Shown here one piece after another: positions 18,721 through 30,017 of a stretch of DNA of 56,513 bases; position 1 is the stretch's first letter; every line of letters starts with the position of its first letter. Under the pieces are notes generated by a model. That model ran no database searches and was not told where the DNA came from. It was given only the letters and a program-made list of their open reading frames with translations. This stretch comes from an uncultured Methylophaga sp. GTDB taxonomy: Bacteria; Pseudomonadota; Gammaproteobacteria; GCF-002020875. A program made the translations under genes and the position numbers. The stretch is taken from positions 1 to 56,513 of the forward strand of contig CALEHW010000044.1 in assembly GCA_937877715.1 (NCBI GenBank). The letters are read 5' to 3'.

Positions 18721-18733
18721 AGGCAATGCGACG

Positions 18734-19447
18734 ATGATCTATCTTCGATCCATCATCTTCTTTATAGGCATGGTGGCAAGTGTCCCGGTTATAACTGTGC
18801 TGGGGCTGACGGTCGCTCCGCTCCCATTCTCCATCCGTTATCGGGTTATCAGCCAATGGGCTGTTTTTATTATCTGGTGGCTTAAAGTCACCTGCAATCT
18901 GAATTATCGGGTGAGTGGTCTTGAGAATCTTGCAGGGGTTGAAAGTGCCATTATTTTCAGCAAGCACCAATCCACCTGGGAGACGCTTGCCTTTCAGCTG
19001 ATTTTCCCCCCTCAAGTCTGGATTCTTAAACGGAGCCTGCTCTGGGTTCCCTTTTTCGGTTGGGGGCTTGCACTACTGAAGCCGGTAGCGATTGATCGAC
19101 AGGCGGGACGCAAGGCCCTGCAGCAGGTGGTCTCCCAGGGAATCGATCGACTACAGGCGGGAATCTGGGTGGTTATTTTTCCCGAAGGTACACGTCTCGC
19201 GCCAGGAATCAGAAAGAGGTTTGCCCGGGGTGGGGCCAATCTTGCTGACCAGTCCGGCTATCCGGTTATTCCTGTAGCCCATAATGCGGGCACATACTGG
19301 CCTCGACGCGGGCTATTGAAACAGCCAGGAACAGTGGAGCTCCATATTGGGCCGGCTATCAATACCTCCCGGCTCTCCGCCAGCGAGATCAACCAGCGTG
19401 CCGAGCAGTGGATCAACTCCAAAATGGAGAAGATAGAGGGGCATTAG
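18734..19447 (+). CDS. 1-acyl-sn-glycerol-3-phosphate acyltransferase (PlsC family)
   Basis: The ATG at 18734 follows AGAGG and gives 237 residues; the longer frame at 18695 overlaps gmhB and is unlikely. A hydrophobic N-terminal anchor (about 5-30) is followed by SKHQSTWET, the acyltransferase block I in its HxxxxE variant, and FPEGTR, block III. Proteins like this transfer fatty acyl chains to lysophosphatidate or related lysolipids at the inner membrane. It ends ten bases from the convergent gyrB end, with no obvious terminator between them. Confidence 0.88.
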   Translation: MIYLRSIIFFIGMVASVPVITVLGLTVAPLPFSIRYRVISQWAVFIIWWLKVTCNLNYRVSGLENLAGVESAIIFSKHQSTWETLAFQLIFPPQVWILKRSLLWVPFFGWGLALLKPVAIDRQAGRKALQQVVSQGIDRLQAGIWVVIFPEGTRLAPGIRKRFARGGANLADQSGYPVIPVAHNAGTYWPRRGLLKQPGTVELHIGPAINTSRLSASEINQRAEQWINSKMEKIEGH

Positions 19448-19457
19448 AGTTCCCCTT

Positions 19458-21947
<2,490 letters not shown>

Positions 21948-22010
21948 CTATCAGAATAGCCGATGGTGGAATCACCAAAACCACTAATTACGCTTCTAAT
22001 TATATCATAT

Positions 22011-23117
22011 TCAAGCGGTTATCGTCTGTTTTACGACTGTTGAAACGCCTCCATGTTCCACGTGGAACATCTCCAGATCTCTCTCATTCAACAGAGACAC
22101 ATCTCCCTCTGTTGTTGTGGCAAACACCTGGTGTCCACTATCTATCAGATACTCAAGAATGGTCAGACTGTTTTGGTGGTCCAGTTCAGAAAACATGTCG
22201 TCAAACAGCACGATGCCCTTTTTTCCGGTTTTCCTGTATAGGTGAGACAGTTGAGACAGATAAAGTCCAACAGATAGCAATTTGGCCTGCCCTCTAGATA
22301 AAACATTTTTGGCGACGCCGTCCCCACTCTTTATTGCCATATCGGCCTCATGTGGGCCCGATAGCGTGTGTCCAACCACCCTCTCCCTCTCAACCCCCTG
22401 CTCTAGCGTCTCACATAAAGTAGCCGACTCTCTCCACCCCCTACGATAACTGAACCCGACCTCGCCTTCTGATAGAGATCCCAATCTTGGTGATAGCTTC
22501 TGCTGGTAGAGCTCTGTTAGCTCTTCAAGATAATTTGCGCGATAGGATGAAATCTCCTCTCCAGCATCAGAGAGAGCTTTGTTCCAGTACGACATCTCGC
22601 TCTCTGAGAATTTTTTCCTCTTCAATAATGCATTTCGCTGTCTGAGATTTTTCTTATAGTTTCTGGTTGCCGACAAGAAGTTATGTTCCACGTGGAACAT
22701 CCCCCAGTCGAGAAATGATCTTCTGCCCCTTGGAGACCCCATCACAAGATTTATTGATTCCGGGGTTATTATCTGGATTGGCAGAATTTCTGCCGCCCTG
22801 GAGAGCTGCTTGATTGGAGAGCGGTCTATGTGGAGACGGTTACAGCTCTTTCCACGTTCCATGCCAACCGTCACTATCTGGCCAGACTCTGTCTCAATAT
22901 CTGCCGAGACAATCAGTGACCTCTCCCCTTTTTTTATGACTGATGATGTAGAGCTTGAGCGAAAGGATCTCCCAGTACCCAAAAGATAGATAGCCTCTAA
23001 AAGAGAGCTCTTGCCACTACCGTTCTGTCCTGAAATCAGATTGAAACCAGGTGATGGTTCAAGCTCGACATGAGAGATTATTCTACAATTTGAAACACGA
23101 AGTGATTTTATGGTCAC
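22011..23117 (-). CDS. recF: DNA replication and repair protein RecF
   Basis: RecF is an SMC-like ATPase that helps load RecA at gaps and restart replication. The 368 residues start with GTG at 23117. They show Walker A GQNGSGKSSLLEA (near residue 30), the signature LSRGQAKLLSVGLYLSQL, and Walker B IVLFDDMFSELD. Two identical parS palindromes lie inside the gene, and each is read in frame as the peptide MFHVEH (near residues 141 and 350). The second copy is within about 20 residues of the C terminus. RecF proteins do not normally share such a repeated peptide, so the DNA site probably dictates the protein sequence. It lies between dnaN and gyrB. Confidence 0.97.
   Translation of the reverse strand: MTIKSLRVSNCRIISHVELEPSPGFNLISGQNGSGKSSLLEAIYLLGTGRSFRSSSTSSVIKKGERSLIVSADIETESGQIVTVGMERGKSCNRLHIDRSPIKQLSRAAEILPIQIITPESINLVMGSPRGRRSFLDWGMFHVEHNFLSATRNYKKNLRQRNALLKRKKFSESEMSYWNKALSDAGEEISSYRANYLEELTELYQQKLSPRLGSLSEGEVGFSYRRGWRESATLCETLEQGVERERVVGHTLSGPHEADMAIKSGDGVAKNVLSRGQAKLLSVGLYLSQLSHLYRKTGKKGIVLFDDMFSELDHQNSLTILEYLIDSGHQVFATTTEGDVSLLNERDLEMFHVEHGGVSTVVKQTITA
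22054..22069. promoter_or_regulatory. parS: parS centromere site inside the 3' end of recF
   Basis: TGTTCCACGTGGAACA is a perfect 16-base palindrome (18 with the flanking A and T), matching the chromosomal parS type known from Pseudomonas (core GTTCCACGTGGAAC). ParB-family protein from the parAB genes at 41-43 kb should nucleate here. An identical copy lies 630 bases away. It is read in recF as MFHVEH. Confidence 0.92.
22684..22699. promoter_or_regulatory. parS: Second parS centromere site inside recF
   Basis: This is the same 18-base sequence as at 22053-22070, again a perfect palindrome and again in the frame that gives MFHVEH. Start-to-start spacing of the two sites is exactly 630 bases. 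Clustered parS sites close to the origin are the usual loading zone for ParB and SMC/MukBEF-mediated segregation. Confidence 0.92.
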
Positions 23118-23150
23118 TTATATAAACGCTTTGTTTTTCAGTGGGTTACA

Positions 23151-24266
23151 CTAAAGCCTCATCGGCATCACCACAAACTTGTACTCCTCTCTGCCGCTAT
23201 CAGTGTGGATCAGACTGCTGCTGTTTTCATCTATAAAGTAGATCGTAACCTGCTCATCATCAATTACAGACAGAGCATCCATCATGTAGGCAGAGTTGAA
23301 TCCTATTTCCATCTCCTCCCCGCTATATGTAACTGAGGAGAGCTCCTCTTCGGCCTCCTCCTGCTCAGGATTGTTTGCATGGATGGTGACCGCTGTCTCG
23401 CTCATCGCCATACGAATCCCGCGATATTTCTCGTTTGAGAGGATTGAAACTCGACTGACCGCCCTTCTGAAAGCCTCATTATCGGTAACCAGAGTACGCT
23501 CCCCTTCCCTCGGTATCACCCGCTGGTAATCTGGAAAACGGCCATCAATCAGTTTTGTGGTCAGGGTCAGTTCCCCCAATACCACCTGAAGATGGTTGCT
23601 ACCCATGACTATTCTAACCGGATCATCACCATCATCCAGCAGCCGCATCAACTCCTGAACCGCCTTGCGAGGAACTATTACCTGCTTCTTCTCTCCATAA
23701 TCTCTATCCAGAGTACGACGACAAAAAGCCAATCGATGGCCATCGGTCGCAACAAGTCTCAACTCATTACCCTCAAGCTCAAGTAGTAATCCGTTCAGAT
23801 AGTATCTGACATCCTGCATTGCCATCGAGAACTGGCTCTTATGGAGCAGATTCCTTAAAACAGCACGGGAAAGCTCATCAATTACAGCAACCTCAGTTAT
23901 CTCATCCACCCGTGGAAACTCATCTGCAGGTAGTGTAGAGAGGGTAAATCTGCTTTTGCCAGAACGAATAGTTGCCCGATTACCGTCAACCTTGACCTTG
24001 ATATCTGATTGATCTGGCAATGCTTTTGAGAGGTCTGAGAACTTTCTTGCTGGAATGGTTGTTTTTCCAGTCTCTACAGGACCGTCCAATGGAATTGTTA
24101 TCTTTATCTCAACCTCAAGATCAGTTCCAATCAGAGTCAGCTCACTAGATTCTGTAACATCTACAAAGAGATGGGAGAGAATCGGGAGGGTCTGCCTTCT
24201 CTCAACAGCCCCACTGATAGACTGCAGTGGTCGTAGTAGATTTTCTCGTGAAACAGAAAATTGCAT
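23151..24266 (-). CDS. dnaN: DNA polymerase III beta subunit (sliding clamp)
   Basis: DnaN forms the dimeric ring that tethers DNA polymerase III to the template. The ATG at 24266 follows GGAG with an eight-base spacing and gives 371 residues; an in-frame TTG at 24272 would add two. The start MQFSVSRENLLRPLQSISG, RTLPILSHLF, and the C-terminal VMPMRL are typical of beta clamps. It lies between dnaA and recF on the same strand. The 256-base gap to dnaA contains two exact DnaA boxes. Confidence 0.97.
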   Translation of the reverse strand: MQFSVSRENLLRPLQSISGAVERRQTLPILSHLFVDVTESSELTLIGTDLEVEIKITIPLDGPVETGKTTIPARKFSDLSKALPDQSDIKVKVDGNRATIRSGKSRFTLSTLPADEFPRVDEITEVAVIDELSRAVLRNLLHKSQFSMAMQDVRYYLNGLLLELEGNELRLVATDGHRLAFCRRTLDRDYGEKKQVIVPRKAVQELMRLLDDGDDPVRIVMGSNHLQVVLGELTLTTKLIDGRFPDYQRVIPREGERTLVTDNEAFRRAVSRVSILSNEKYRGIRMAMSETAVTIHANNPEQEEAEEELSSVTYSGEEMEIGFNSAYMMDALSVIDDEQVTIYFIDENSSSLIHTDSGREEYKFVVMPMRL

Positions 24267-24522
24267 TTTCAAACTCCCTCTCTAGATAATAAATATTCTA
24301 TATATAAGATAGTAGTAGTTATAGTGTCGACATAAAACTGTTATAAACTGCGATTTTCTCATATTTTACAAACGATTACATTAATCCCAAAACTGTCCCA
24401 AACCATGAGACAAAACTGTCTCAAAACTGTGGATAACTTTTTCCAACAATGACTGTCTCACGATTCCCATAGGTTATCCACACTCTTTTTCACAACTTTT
24501 ACCACAAAACATGTATTGATCA
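24267..24522. other. dnaA-dnaN intergenic region with DnaA boxes (candidate oriC)
   Basis: This AT-rich gap has two exact 9-mer DnaA boxes (TTATCCACA), at 24474-24482 on the plus strand and 24428-24436 on the minus strand. A relaxed box TTTTTCACA lies at 24486-24494. The box-poor half nearest dnaN (24290-24380) is strongly AT-rich and could be an unwinding region. In several gammaproteobacteria such as Pseudomonas the origin lies beside dnaA, so this gap and the rpmH-dnaA gap are both candidates. The dnaN promoter must also be here, but I cannot pick one. Confidence 0.6.
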
Positions 24523-25833
24523 TCAGGCACTTAATTTTCTCTGCAGATTCTTGTAGTCACTATCTGTTCTGGAGTCGGTTTCACGTAACTCCTTGATTTT
24601 TTTGCATGCATGTATCACCGTTGTGTGGTCGCGCCCACCAAAAGCCCGGCCAATCTCTGGCAGACTTTTCTCTGTAAGCTCTTTTGCCAGAGACATGGCA
24701 ATCTGTCTAGGTCTTGCGATCGAGCGTGAGCGACTCTTTGAGAGCAGATCAGATAGTGAGACATTGTAGTATTCGGAGATGGTCTTCTGGATGTTGTCTA
24801 TTGAGATTAGGCGATCATGGACAGCAATCAGATCACGTAGTGCCATTCGTGAGCTCTCAAGAGTGATTGGCTCACCGGTTAGTTGGGCATTGGCTCGAAC
24901 ATTGTTGAGTGCCCCCTCGAGTTCACGTACGTTGGATTTGACCAGCTTGGCAATCTCGAAGGCGGCCTCCTGAGGCAGCTCCAGGGGAATCTGCTCTGCC
25001 TTCTTCATCAAAATGGCCACGCGGGTCTCCAGCTCAGGTGGTTCAACAGCAACAGTCAGTCCGGCACCAAAACGTGACTTGAGCCGATCCTCAAGGTTAT
25101 CGATCTCTTTCGGATACTTGTCACTGGTAAGAACGATCTGCTTGTTTCCCTCAAGCAGCGCGTTGTAGGTGTTGAAGAACTCCTCTTGAGAGGAGAATTT
25201 TCCAGCGAAAAACTGAATGTCATCAATAAGCAATACATCCAGGCTATGGAAGTACCGTTTGAACTGATCTATCGTATGGTGGCGCAGGGCGCTGACCATA
25301 TCATTTACAAAGTTTTGGGAGCGGATATAGAGAATTCTGCTGGAGGGGGTTTTTTTCAACAGATAGTGGCCAACAGCATGCATCAAATGGGTCTTTCCAA
25401 GGCCGGTCGAGCCGTGGATAAAGAGAGGGTTGTAGCTGGCACCAGGATTATCTGCAACCCGTTTTGATGCGGCATGTGCCAGCTGAGTTGTTTTGCCTTC
25501 GACAAAGTTCTCAAAGGTGAAGAATGGGTTGAGGTTATTCTCAAAATGTTCCGGCAGTGGGGCGTCTCTTCTCCCCACAGCAACACTTTTTTCAGGACTC
25601 ATTCCGACGTAGAGAAAAATCTCACTTTTGTCACTATCAACCAGTCTCACCGTACGTCTGATAAGAGACAGGTAGTTGTCCTGAACCTGATCCAGAATCA
25701 ACCCATTGGGGGCGAAAAGCTCCACGACACCAGCCTGTTCCGAGCTGTGGAGAGGGCGTATCCATGCATTAAACTCCTCATCCGGAAGCTCGTCTCTCAG
25801 AACTTCCAGACAGTCTCTCCAAACAGCACTCAC
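24523..25833 (-). CDS. dnaA: Chromosomal replication initiator DnaA
   Basis: DnaA binds 9-mer boxes and unwinds the origin. The GTG at 25833 follows GGAGG at eight bases and gives 436 residues (VSAVWRDCLEVLRDELPDEE). A longer frame at 25872 lacks support. Domains are the N-terminal DnaB-contact domain I, a short linker, the AAA+ domain with Walker A GSTGLGKTH (141-149) and Walker B VLLIDDIQF, and the C-terminal domain IV with the box-binding signature GRDHTTVIHACKKI. The length is on the short side because of a compact linker. It diverges from rpmH and is followed by dnaN. Confidence 0.97.
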   Translation of the reverse strand: MSAVWRDCLEVLRDELPDEEFNAWIRPLHSSEQAGVVELFAPNGLILDQVQDNYLSLIRRTVRLVDSDKSEIFLYVGMSPEKSVAVGRRDAPLPEHFENNLNPFFTFENFVEGKTTQLAHAASKRVADNPGASYNPLFIHGSTGLGKTHLMHAVGHYLLKKTPSSRILYIRSQNFVNDMVSALRHHTIDQFKRYFHSLDVLLIDDIQFFAGKFSSQEEFFNTYNALLEGNKQIVLTSDKYPKEIDNLEDRLKSRFGAGLTVAVEPPELETRVAILMKKAEQIPLELPQEAAFEIAKLVKSNVRELEGALNNVRANAQLTGEPITLESSRMALRDLIAVHDRLISIDNIQKTISEYYNVSLSDLLSKSRSRSIARPRQIAMSLAKELTEKSLPEIGRAFGGRDHTTVIHACKKIKELRETDSRTDSDYKNLQRKLSA

Positions 25834-26181
25834 CAGACACCCTCCATGAGGTTTTATCAGACAACCACACACACAGGAGTTAATCCTGATTAATCAAGCG
25901 GTTATACCGAGGCACTTATAAAGCGGAGGGGTGTTGTAGTGGTCAAAACTGTGTAATCATCCCCCCAGGATCAGACCGATTGTAGCCCCAAGAGAGAAAG
26001 TTATCCACAGTTGACCATCTTTTATTTGACCACAGCCTGTTAGGCTGCAGAAAATTTACCGGACAGACCTGTTTACTGATTGATTTATCATCTGTTGAGG
26101 AGTAAAGTTCACGGTTCTCTGAGGTGGGCCGATTGTGCTCAGCTCGAAATGAATTTATTTGGATATTAGAGGTGAACAGTC
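25834..26181. other. dnaA-rpmH divergent intergenic region
   Basis: This 348-base gap carries no gene. It contains one exact DnaA box, TTATCCACA at 26001-26009, and a perfect inverted repeat CAGCCT-GTT-AGGCTG at 26033-26047. It must hold the divergent promoters of dnaA and rpmH. The DnaA box could serve autoregulation of dnaA or form part of the origin. I see no clear consensus promoter for either gene. Confidence 0.6.
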
Positions 26182-26316
26182 ATGAAACGTACATTTCAGC
26201 CTAGCGTACTGAAGCGTAAGCGCACACACGGATTCCGTGCAAGAATGAAGACCAAGTCTGGTCGCAAGATCTTGAATGCCCGCAGGGCGAAGGGCCGCGC
26301 ACGTCTGGCAGCTTGA
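26182..26316 (+). CDS. rpmH: 50S ribosomal protein L34
   Basis: The 44-residue product begins [20 protein letters not shown] and continues with [18 protein letters not shown], the invariant sequence of ribosomal protein L34. The start follows AGAGGTGAA with good spacing. It is the first gene of the rpmH-rnpA-yidC-mnmE block diverging from dnaA. A terminator-like hairpin lies between it and rnpA. Confidence 0.98.
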   Translation: MKRTFQPSVLKRKRTHGFRARMKTKSGRKILNARRAKGRARLAA

Positions 26317-26344
26317 TTGTACATGGAGCCTTGAACGAAGAATG

Positions 26345-26370
26345 GAGGTGCTTGTAGCACCTCTTTTTTT
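26345..26370 (+). terminator. Rho-independent terminator/attenuator between rpmH and rnpA
   Basis: GAGGTGCT (26345-26352) pairs perfectly with AGCACCTC (26356-26363) and is followed by seven T. It lies 28 bases after the rpmH stop. This would terminate most rpmH transcripts and let a minority continue into rnpA. That fits the very different need for L34 and the RNase P protein. Confidence 0.9.
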
Positions 26371-26381
26371 CTGTTGAAAGG

Positions 26382-26741
26382 ATGAGTTTTTCCATATCTT
26401 CCAGTCGGAGGCTGTCAATTGCGACAGACTTTAACAGGGTTTTCAAGAGCAGTTGCTGCAAAGCCGGAGATGATGCATTCCTGCTGCTGGCAACAGAGAG
26501 TAGTCTGGAGCATGCTCGCCTTGGTCTTGTTATTGCCAAGAAGCAGCTGAGACAGGCGGTTGATAGAAATCTGGTTAAACGCATCTCCAGGGAGGCTTTT
26601 CGCTTACTGCAGGCAGATCTTGCCGGGCTTGATATTGTAGTGCTCTGTCGCTCCGGGGTGGTGGGGCTGGACAAGAGACAAATCCGTTACAAGCTGGACA
26701 CTCTTTTCGTTAAAATAGCCAGCCAGAAAAACAGAGAGTAG
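26382..26741 (+). CDS. rnpA: Ribonuclease P protein component
   Basis: RnpA assists the RNase P ribozyme in 5' maturation of tRNA. The 119 residues include the signature [23 protein letters not shown] with the RNR-type motif (here [11 protein letters not shown]), which contacts RNA. The start at 26382 has AAGG immediately before it, so an internal start is possible but would lose little. It follows rpmH beyond a terminator hairpin and is followed by yidC after only 14 bases. The usual yidD gene between rnpA and yidC is missing. Confidence 0.95.
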   Translation: MSFSISSSRRLSIATDFNRVFKSSCCKAGDDAFLLLATESSLEHARLGLVIAKKQLRQAVDRNLVKRISREAFRLLQADLAGLDIVVLCRSGVVGLDKRQIRYKLDTLFVKIASQKNRE

Positions 26742-26755
26742 ATAGATTAATTACC

Positions 26756-28450
26756 ATGGACACTCAGAGACTCATCTTATTTGTTGCACTCTCATTCATC
26801 TCGCTGATGCTGTGGGATGCATGGCAACTGGATCATGGAGCGGGACAGCCACAGCTGCTCATGCAGGGACAACAGCAGGTAGACCAGACTTTTTCAGTTC
26901 CTGAGGCACCTGAGGCCAGAGGTGTTGAGACAACAGGTGGCGGAATGCCCACGGTTGCTGCTCCAGAGAGCGTATCGAACGGTCAGCCAAAAGTAGTCAT
27001 TGAGAGCGAGATGAGGGCATCCGGTACCCCAATACGGGTAGAGACCGATCTCCTCGCCGTAATTATCAGCACAGAGGGCGGTGACCTTCGGCAGGTTGAT
27101 CTGCTTAAGCATGGGCAGGATTCAGCACACAAAGATATCCCATTTCGCTTGATGAGTGAGGGAGACCAGTTCTTTGTTGCCCAGACCGGAATTATGGGGG
27201 GCAGGGGGACAGAGAAGGGGAGTTATCCGGATCATAATGCTATATACACAACAGAGCAGACCAGCTTTGTGCTGGGTGGTGAAGACGAGTTGCGGGTACC
27301 AATGGTGTGGCACGATGATGCCGGTGGAGTAGAGATCACAAAAACCTATCGGTTTCATCGCAATAGCTACAAAATTGATGTGGAGTATCACGTAGAGAAC
27401 CGTGGCACTATAGACTGGAAGGGTGGACTGTATGGGCAGCTTCTGAGAAATGACCAGACCCCAGAGGCAGAAAACAGCTTCATCTATACGTACACCGGTG
27501 GCGTTACCTACACAGATAGCGATCACTACCAGAAGGTAGATTTTGACGAGATGGCTGGCCGGCCCCCCATTCGCAATGCAGACAAAGGGTGGGTTGCGAT
27601 GATTCAGCACTATTTCCTTGCTGCTATTGTCCCGAACTCAAATCAGAAGCCAACACTCTATACCGACCAGCAATCCAGTGGGCACTATGCCATTGGAGCA
27701 ATCCTTCCGGTTATCTCTGTACCGGCAGGGGAGAGTGGGGATCTTGCAATACAGCTATATACCGGACCCAAAGACCAGGGGCGTCTTGAGTCGTTGGCTG
27801 AGGGGTTGGAGTTGACGGTCGATTACGGATGGCTCACCTTTTTGGCGCAGCCACTGTTCTGGATACTGAATCAGATCCAGGATGTGGTAAGCAACTGGGG
27901 ACTTTCAATCATTCTGCTGACCATTTTGATCAAACTGGTCTTCTTCAAGCTCTCCGAGACCAGTTATCGCTCTATGGCGCGGATGAGAAAATTGCAACCG
28001 CGCCTCACCACACTCAAAGAGCGCTACGGAGATGATCGCCAGAAGATGAATGAGGCGATGATGAAAATCTACCGTGAGGAGAAGGTAAATCCGATGGGGG
28101 GGTGCCTCCCAATTCTGGTACAGATCCCGGTCTTTATTGCGCTCTACTGGGTTCTGCTGGAGAGTGTGGAGATTCGTCAGGCGCCATTCATGCTCTGGAT
28201 CCAGGATCTCTCTGCCAAGGATCCATACTATATTCTTCCGCTGCTGATGGGTGGTTCCATGTTGATTCAGCAGCGCCTCAACCCTGCACCGATTGATCCG
28301 ATCCAGCAGAAGGTGATGATGGTGTTACCAGTTGTATTCACCGTCTTCTTTGCCTTCTTCCCGGCAGGGCTGGTGCTCTACTGGGTGGTGAACAACCTCA
28401 TCTCAATCACCCAGCAGTGGTATATCACCAAGAAAATTGAGGCAGCCTGA
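26756..28450 (+). CDS. yidC: Membrane protein insertase YidC
   Basis: YidC inserts and folds inner-membrane proteins, including subunits c and a of the ATP synthase encoded further along. The 564 residues have an N-terminal membrane anchor (LILFVALSFISLMLWDAWQ), a large periplasmic domain (about 50-340) and the conserved insertase core with RSMARMRKLQPRLTTLKERY and GGCLPILVQIPVFIALYWVL. Length and layout match the long proteobacterial form. The start lies 14 bases after rnpA and mnmE follows three bases after its stop. Confidence 0.97.
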   Translation: MDTQRLILFVALSFISLMLWDAWQLDHGAGQPQLLMQGQQQVDQTFSVPEAPEARGVETTGGGMPTVAAPESVSNGQPKVVIESEMRASGTPIRVETDLLAVIISTEGGDLRQVDLLKHGQDSAHKDIPFRLMSEGDQFFVAQTGIMGGRGTEKGSYPDHNAIYTTEQTSFVLGGEDELRVPMVWHDDAGGVEITKTYRFHRNSYKIDVEYHVENRGTIDWKGGLYGQLLRNDQTPEAENSFIYTYTGGVTYTDSDHYQKVDFDEMAGRPPIRNADKGWVAMIQHYFLAAIVPNSNQKPTLYTDQQSSGHYAIGAILPVISVPAGESGDLAIQLYTGPKDQGRLESLAEGLELTVDYGWLTFLAQPLFWILNQIQDVVSNWGLSIILLTILIKLVFFKLSETSYRSMARMRKLQPRLTTLKERYGDDRQKMNEAMMKIYREEKVNPMGGCLPILVQIPVFIALYWVLLESVEIRQAPFMLWIQDLSAKDPYYILPLLMGGSMLIQQRLNPAPIDPIQQKVMMVLPVVFTVFFAFFPAGLVLYWVVNNLISITQQWYITKKIEAA

Positions 28451-28453
28451 TAA

Positions 28454-29818
28454 TTGCCTGTAGCAGAGGATACGATCTGTGCCCAGGCTACGGCAAACGG
28501 CCGTGGCGGGGTGGGGATCCTCAGAATTTCAGGCCCCCTTGCGCAACACGTCTCCAGATCCATAGTCGGTAGAGTTACGGCACCGAGGGTTGCCGAGTTA
28601 CTAGATTTTCTGGATGAAAATGGCGAGCCCCTAGACCGGGGGCTCGCCATTTTCTTTCCCAACCCAAACTCATTTACCGGAGAGGATGTGCTGGAGCTCC
28701 ATGCTCATGGCGGCCCCGTGGTAATGGATCGGTTGATGCGCAGGGTGCTGGCTCTAGGCCCTCGCCCGGCGCGCCCGGGAGAATTTTCGGAACGTGCCTT
28801 TCTAAATGGCAAGATGGATCTGGTTCAGGCAGAGGCAATTGCAGATCTTATCGACAGTGCTTCGGAGCAGGCAGCACGTTCTGCAGTTCGCTCCCTGCAG
28901 GGTGAATTTTCTACTGAGATTCACCGTCTGGTAGATGCGGTAACAGAGCTCCGTATTTACGTGGAGTCCTCTATGGATTTCCCGGAGGAGGAGATAGATT
29001 TTCTTGAGGAGGGAGACGTCTCCAGTCGCCTGCAGCAGATTATCGAGCAGTTGGAGCGGGTGGTTGAGAGCACCAGAGAGGGGGTTCTGCTGAGAGAGGG
29101 GATGACCCTAGTGATTGCCGGTCGTCCCAATGCCGGGAAATCCAGTCTGCTCAATGCGCTGGCAGGAAAAGAGTCTGCCATCGTTACCGAGATCCCGGGT
29201 ACCACCAGAGACCTATTGAAGGAGCAGATTGAGATCGATGGGCTACCGATTCATATCATCGATACAGCGGGGCTGAGAGAGAGTGATGATCGGGTGGAGC
29301 AGGAGGGAATTCGCCGCGCTTGGCAGGAGATTGAAAAAGCGGATAGGGTGCTGATGCTGGTTGATGACCAGGAGGGGATCACAGCAGAGGACGCCGAGGC
29401 TATTCAGCAGATCAGTCTGATCGGGGGAGAGGAGATACTATTGACCGTTGTTTATACCAAGGCCGACCTTACTGGACGGACACCAGGGACCCATGAGGGG
29501 GAGCGAGGTGTCGAGCTTGCAATATCTGCGAAAGAGGGGAGCGGTATTGCGGAGCTGCGAGATTTTCTAAAGACAATGGCTGGCTATCAGCCAAGCGGAG
29601 AGGGAACCTTCCTCGCCAGACGACGCCATCTGGAGGCTCTGCAACAGGCATATTATGCGCTTGAGCAGGGCAGGGCTCAGCTGGCAGACTTTCATGCTGG
29701 CGAGCTGCTGGCAGAGGAGCTACGCCGGGCACAACAGGCACTCTCTGAGATTACCGGTGAATTTACCAGCGATGACCTGTTAGGAGAGATTTTCTCGTCC
29801 TTCTGTATCGGGAAGTAG
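28454..29818 (+). CDS. mnmE: tRNA modification GTPase MnmE
   Basis: MnmE works with MnmG to build the cmnm5 group on the wobble uridine of certain tRNAs. The product is 454 residues from a TTG start at 28454, which gives [20 protein letters not shown], aligned with other MnmE N termini. It has the formyl-tetrahydrofolate-binding N domain, a G domain with [23 protein letters not shown] and DTAGLRES, and the C-terminal CIGK with its catalytic Cys. Its partner mnmG is encoded 9 kb downstream, separated by the cytochrome and glnK-amtB genes; in many relatives these two genes are closer. Confidence 0.96.
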   Translation: MPVAEDTICAQATANGRGGVGILRISGPLAQHVSRSIVGRVTAPRVAELLDFLDENGEPLDRGLAIFFPNPNSFTGEDVLELHAHGGPVVMDRLMRRVLALGPRPARPGEFSERAFLNGKMDLVQAEAIADLIDSASEQAARSAVRSLQGEFSTEIHRLVDAVTELRIYVESSMDFPEEEIDFLEEGDVSSRLQQIIEQLERVVESTREGVLLREGMTLVIAGRPNAGKSSLLNALAGKESAIVTEIPGTTRDLLKEQIEIDGLPIHIIDTAGLRESDDRVEQEGIRRAWQEIEKADRVLMLVDDQEGITAEDAEAIQQISLIGGEEILLTVVYTKADLTGRTPGTHEGERGVELAISAKEGSGIAELRDFLKTMAGYQPSGEGTFLARRRHLEALQQAYYALEQGRAQLADFHAGELLAEELRRAQQALSEITGEFTSDDLLGEIFSSFCIGK

Positions 29819-29966
29819 AGAGACAAAACTTCAATATCTTTTGGAGGCCTTAATGCACCGAATTTTCTTTTTATGCTCTTGTGTGGTGCAAATTCTTGTA
29901 AAACGCTGAGTCTCAGCTGGGGGTGTTTTTATATAACAAGCTGTTATTAAAGAATTAATCATCTGT

Positions 29967-29982
29967 TGGAATGAAACCTGCT
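29967..29982 (+). promoter_or_regulatory. Possible sigma-54 promoter of the PDC/Cache-like gene
   Basis: TGGAATGAAACCTGCT has GG at 29968-29969 and GC at 29980-29981, exactly ten bases apart, about 37 bases before the GTG start at 30018. Outside the invariant pairs the match to TGGCACG-N4-TTGCW is only moderate, so this could be chance. It is listed because the next gene downstream has a much better -24/-12 element. Confidence 0.35.
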
Positions 29983-30017
29983 TGTATCTGTGTAGACAAC
30001 ACAAGGGGGGAATTTTA

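Noticed and set aside
27122-27610. 162-codon frame antisense to yidC
   Set aside because: It is a shadow of yidC with no start signals or recognised motif.
29854-29890. TGCACC and GGTGCA half-sites facing each other after mnmE
   Set aside because: The spacer is 25 bases, not five, so this is not an NtrC dyad; a loose hairpin is possible but unsupported.
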